Source of the DNA: UBA11524 sp964547515
GTDB taxonomy: Bacteria; Bacillota; Clostridia; Christensenellales; Aristaeellaceae
Length of the DNA stretch: 30,738 nucleotides
Reading direction: 5' to 3'
Assembly (NCBI GenBank): GCA_964547515.1
Contig: CAZJOA010000012.1
Coordinates: 1-30,738 of the forward strand
This document shows positions 30,698 to 30,738 of this stretch, in pieces; position 1 is the stretch's first letter, and each line of letters begins with the position of its first letter. The position numbers were made by a program, and so were the translations under genes. The notes under the pieces are model-generated. The model was not told where the DNA came from, made no database searches, and saw nothing but the letters and a program-made list of their open reading frames with translations.

Positions 30698-30738
30698 ATG
30701 TACATCATCGCCAAGGATGGCTCGGGGGATTTCACCTC
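30698..30738 (+). CDS. Pectin methylesterase (CE8), partial, cut by the window end
   Basis: Only the first 13 codons are present: MYIIAKDGSGDFT. The AKDGSGDFT sequence is the conserved start of the pectinesterase beta-helix (usually VAKDGSGDFxTIQ). TAAGGAGG, which includes the previous stop codon, gives a strong ribosome site 8 bases before the ATG at 30698. There is no signal peptide, so this would be another cytoplasmic enzyme, removing methyl esters from galacturonate oligomers after the acetylesterase. The call rests on a short segment but fits the locus well. Confidence 0.75.
   Translation, partial: MYIIAKDGSGDFT

Overview
The window is high-GC DNA that looks like an uncultured, spore-forming member of the Clostridia, probably from gut or rumen. 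The evidence is a complete SpoIVB-type sporulation protease, Gram-positive style ribosome sites (AAGGAGG), sigma-A-like promoters, a YesS-like membrane AraC regulator, and sugar ABC transporters encoded without their own ATPase. The exact taxon cannot be read from the sequence. A run of exactly 100 N (6711-6810) is a scaffold gap, so the two sides may not be truly adjacent.

Left part (1-6710), all on the minus strand: a secreted 891-aa protein with two SH3 and six peptidoglycan-binding repeats and an unnamed C-terminal domain; a 193-aa putative helix-turn-helix protein; a 290-bp long-armed palindromic element with a bidirectional terminator-like hairpin at its centre; an MFS transporter whose stop codon lies inside that element; a translationally coupled pair of YeeE/YedE-like membrane proteins; and a 56-aa orphan small protein.

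Middle part (6811-9350): SpoIVB (+), a MazG-like nucleotide pyrophosphohydrolase (+) with its own promoter and terminator, and a Phd/YefM-ParE toxin-antitoxin pair (-) with an 11-bp-phased TTATC motif array in its promoter.

Right part (9349-30738) is a carbohydrate-use locus with a pectin signature. A YesS-like AraC membrane regulator (-) is divergent from a long plus-strand operon: a 969-aa solute-binding protein fused to two N-terminal carbohydrate-binding-like modules, two permeases, an NHL/TPR protein, a YIP1-family protein, a DUF5696-like protein and two more permeases. Next come two paralogous LplA/YtcQ-like binding proteins, each with its own promoter. They are followed by enzymes without signal peptides: a GH28 polygalacturonase, a GH95 glycosidase, an SGNH rhamnogalacturonan acetylesterase-like protein, and the first codons of a pectin methylesterase (CE8), which is cut by the window end. 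The inferred logic is that esterified pectic oligosaccharides are bound outside, imported by the ABC systems with an ATPase encoded elsewhere, and then de-esterified and hydrolysed in the cytoplasm. Two catabolite-responsive-element-like sites lie just downstream of promoters for the regulator and the first LplA-like protein. AATTAGGAAT-type palindromic repeats flank the GH28-GH95 pair.

No rRNA, tRNA, CRISPR array or insertion sequence was recognised.
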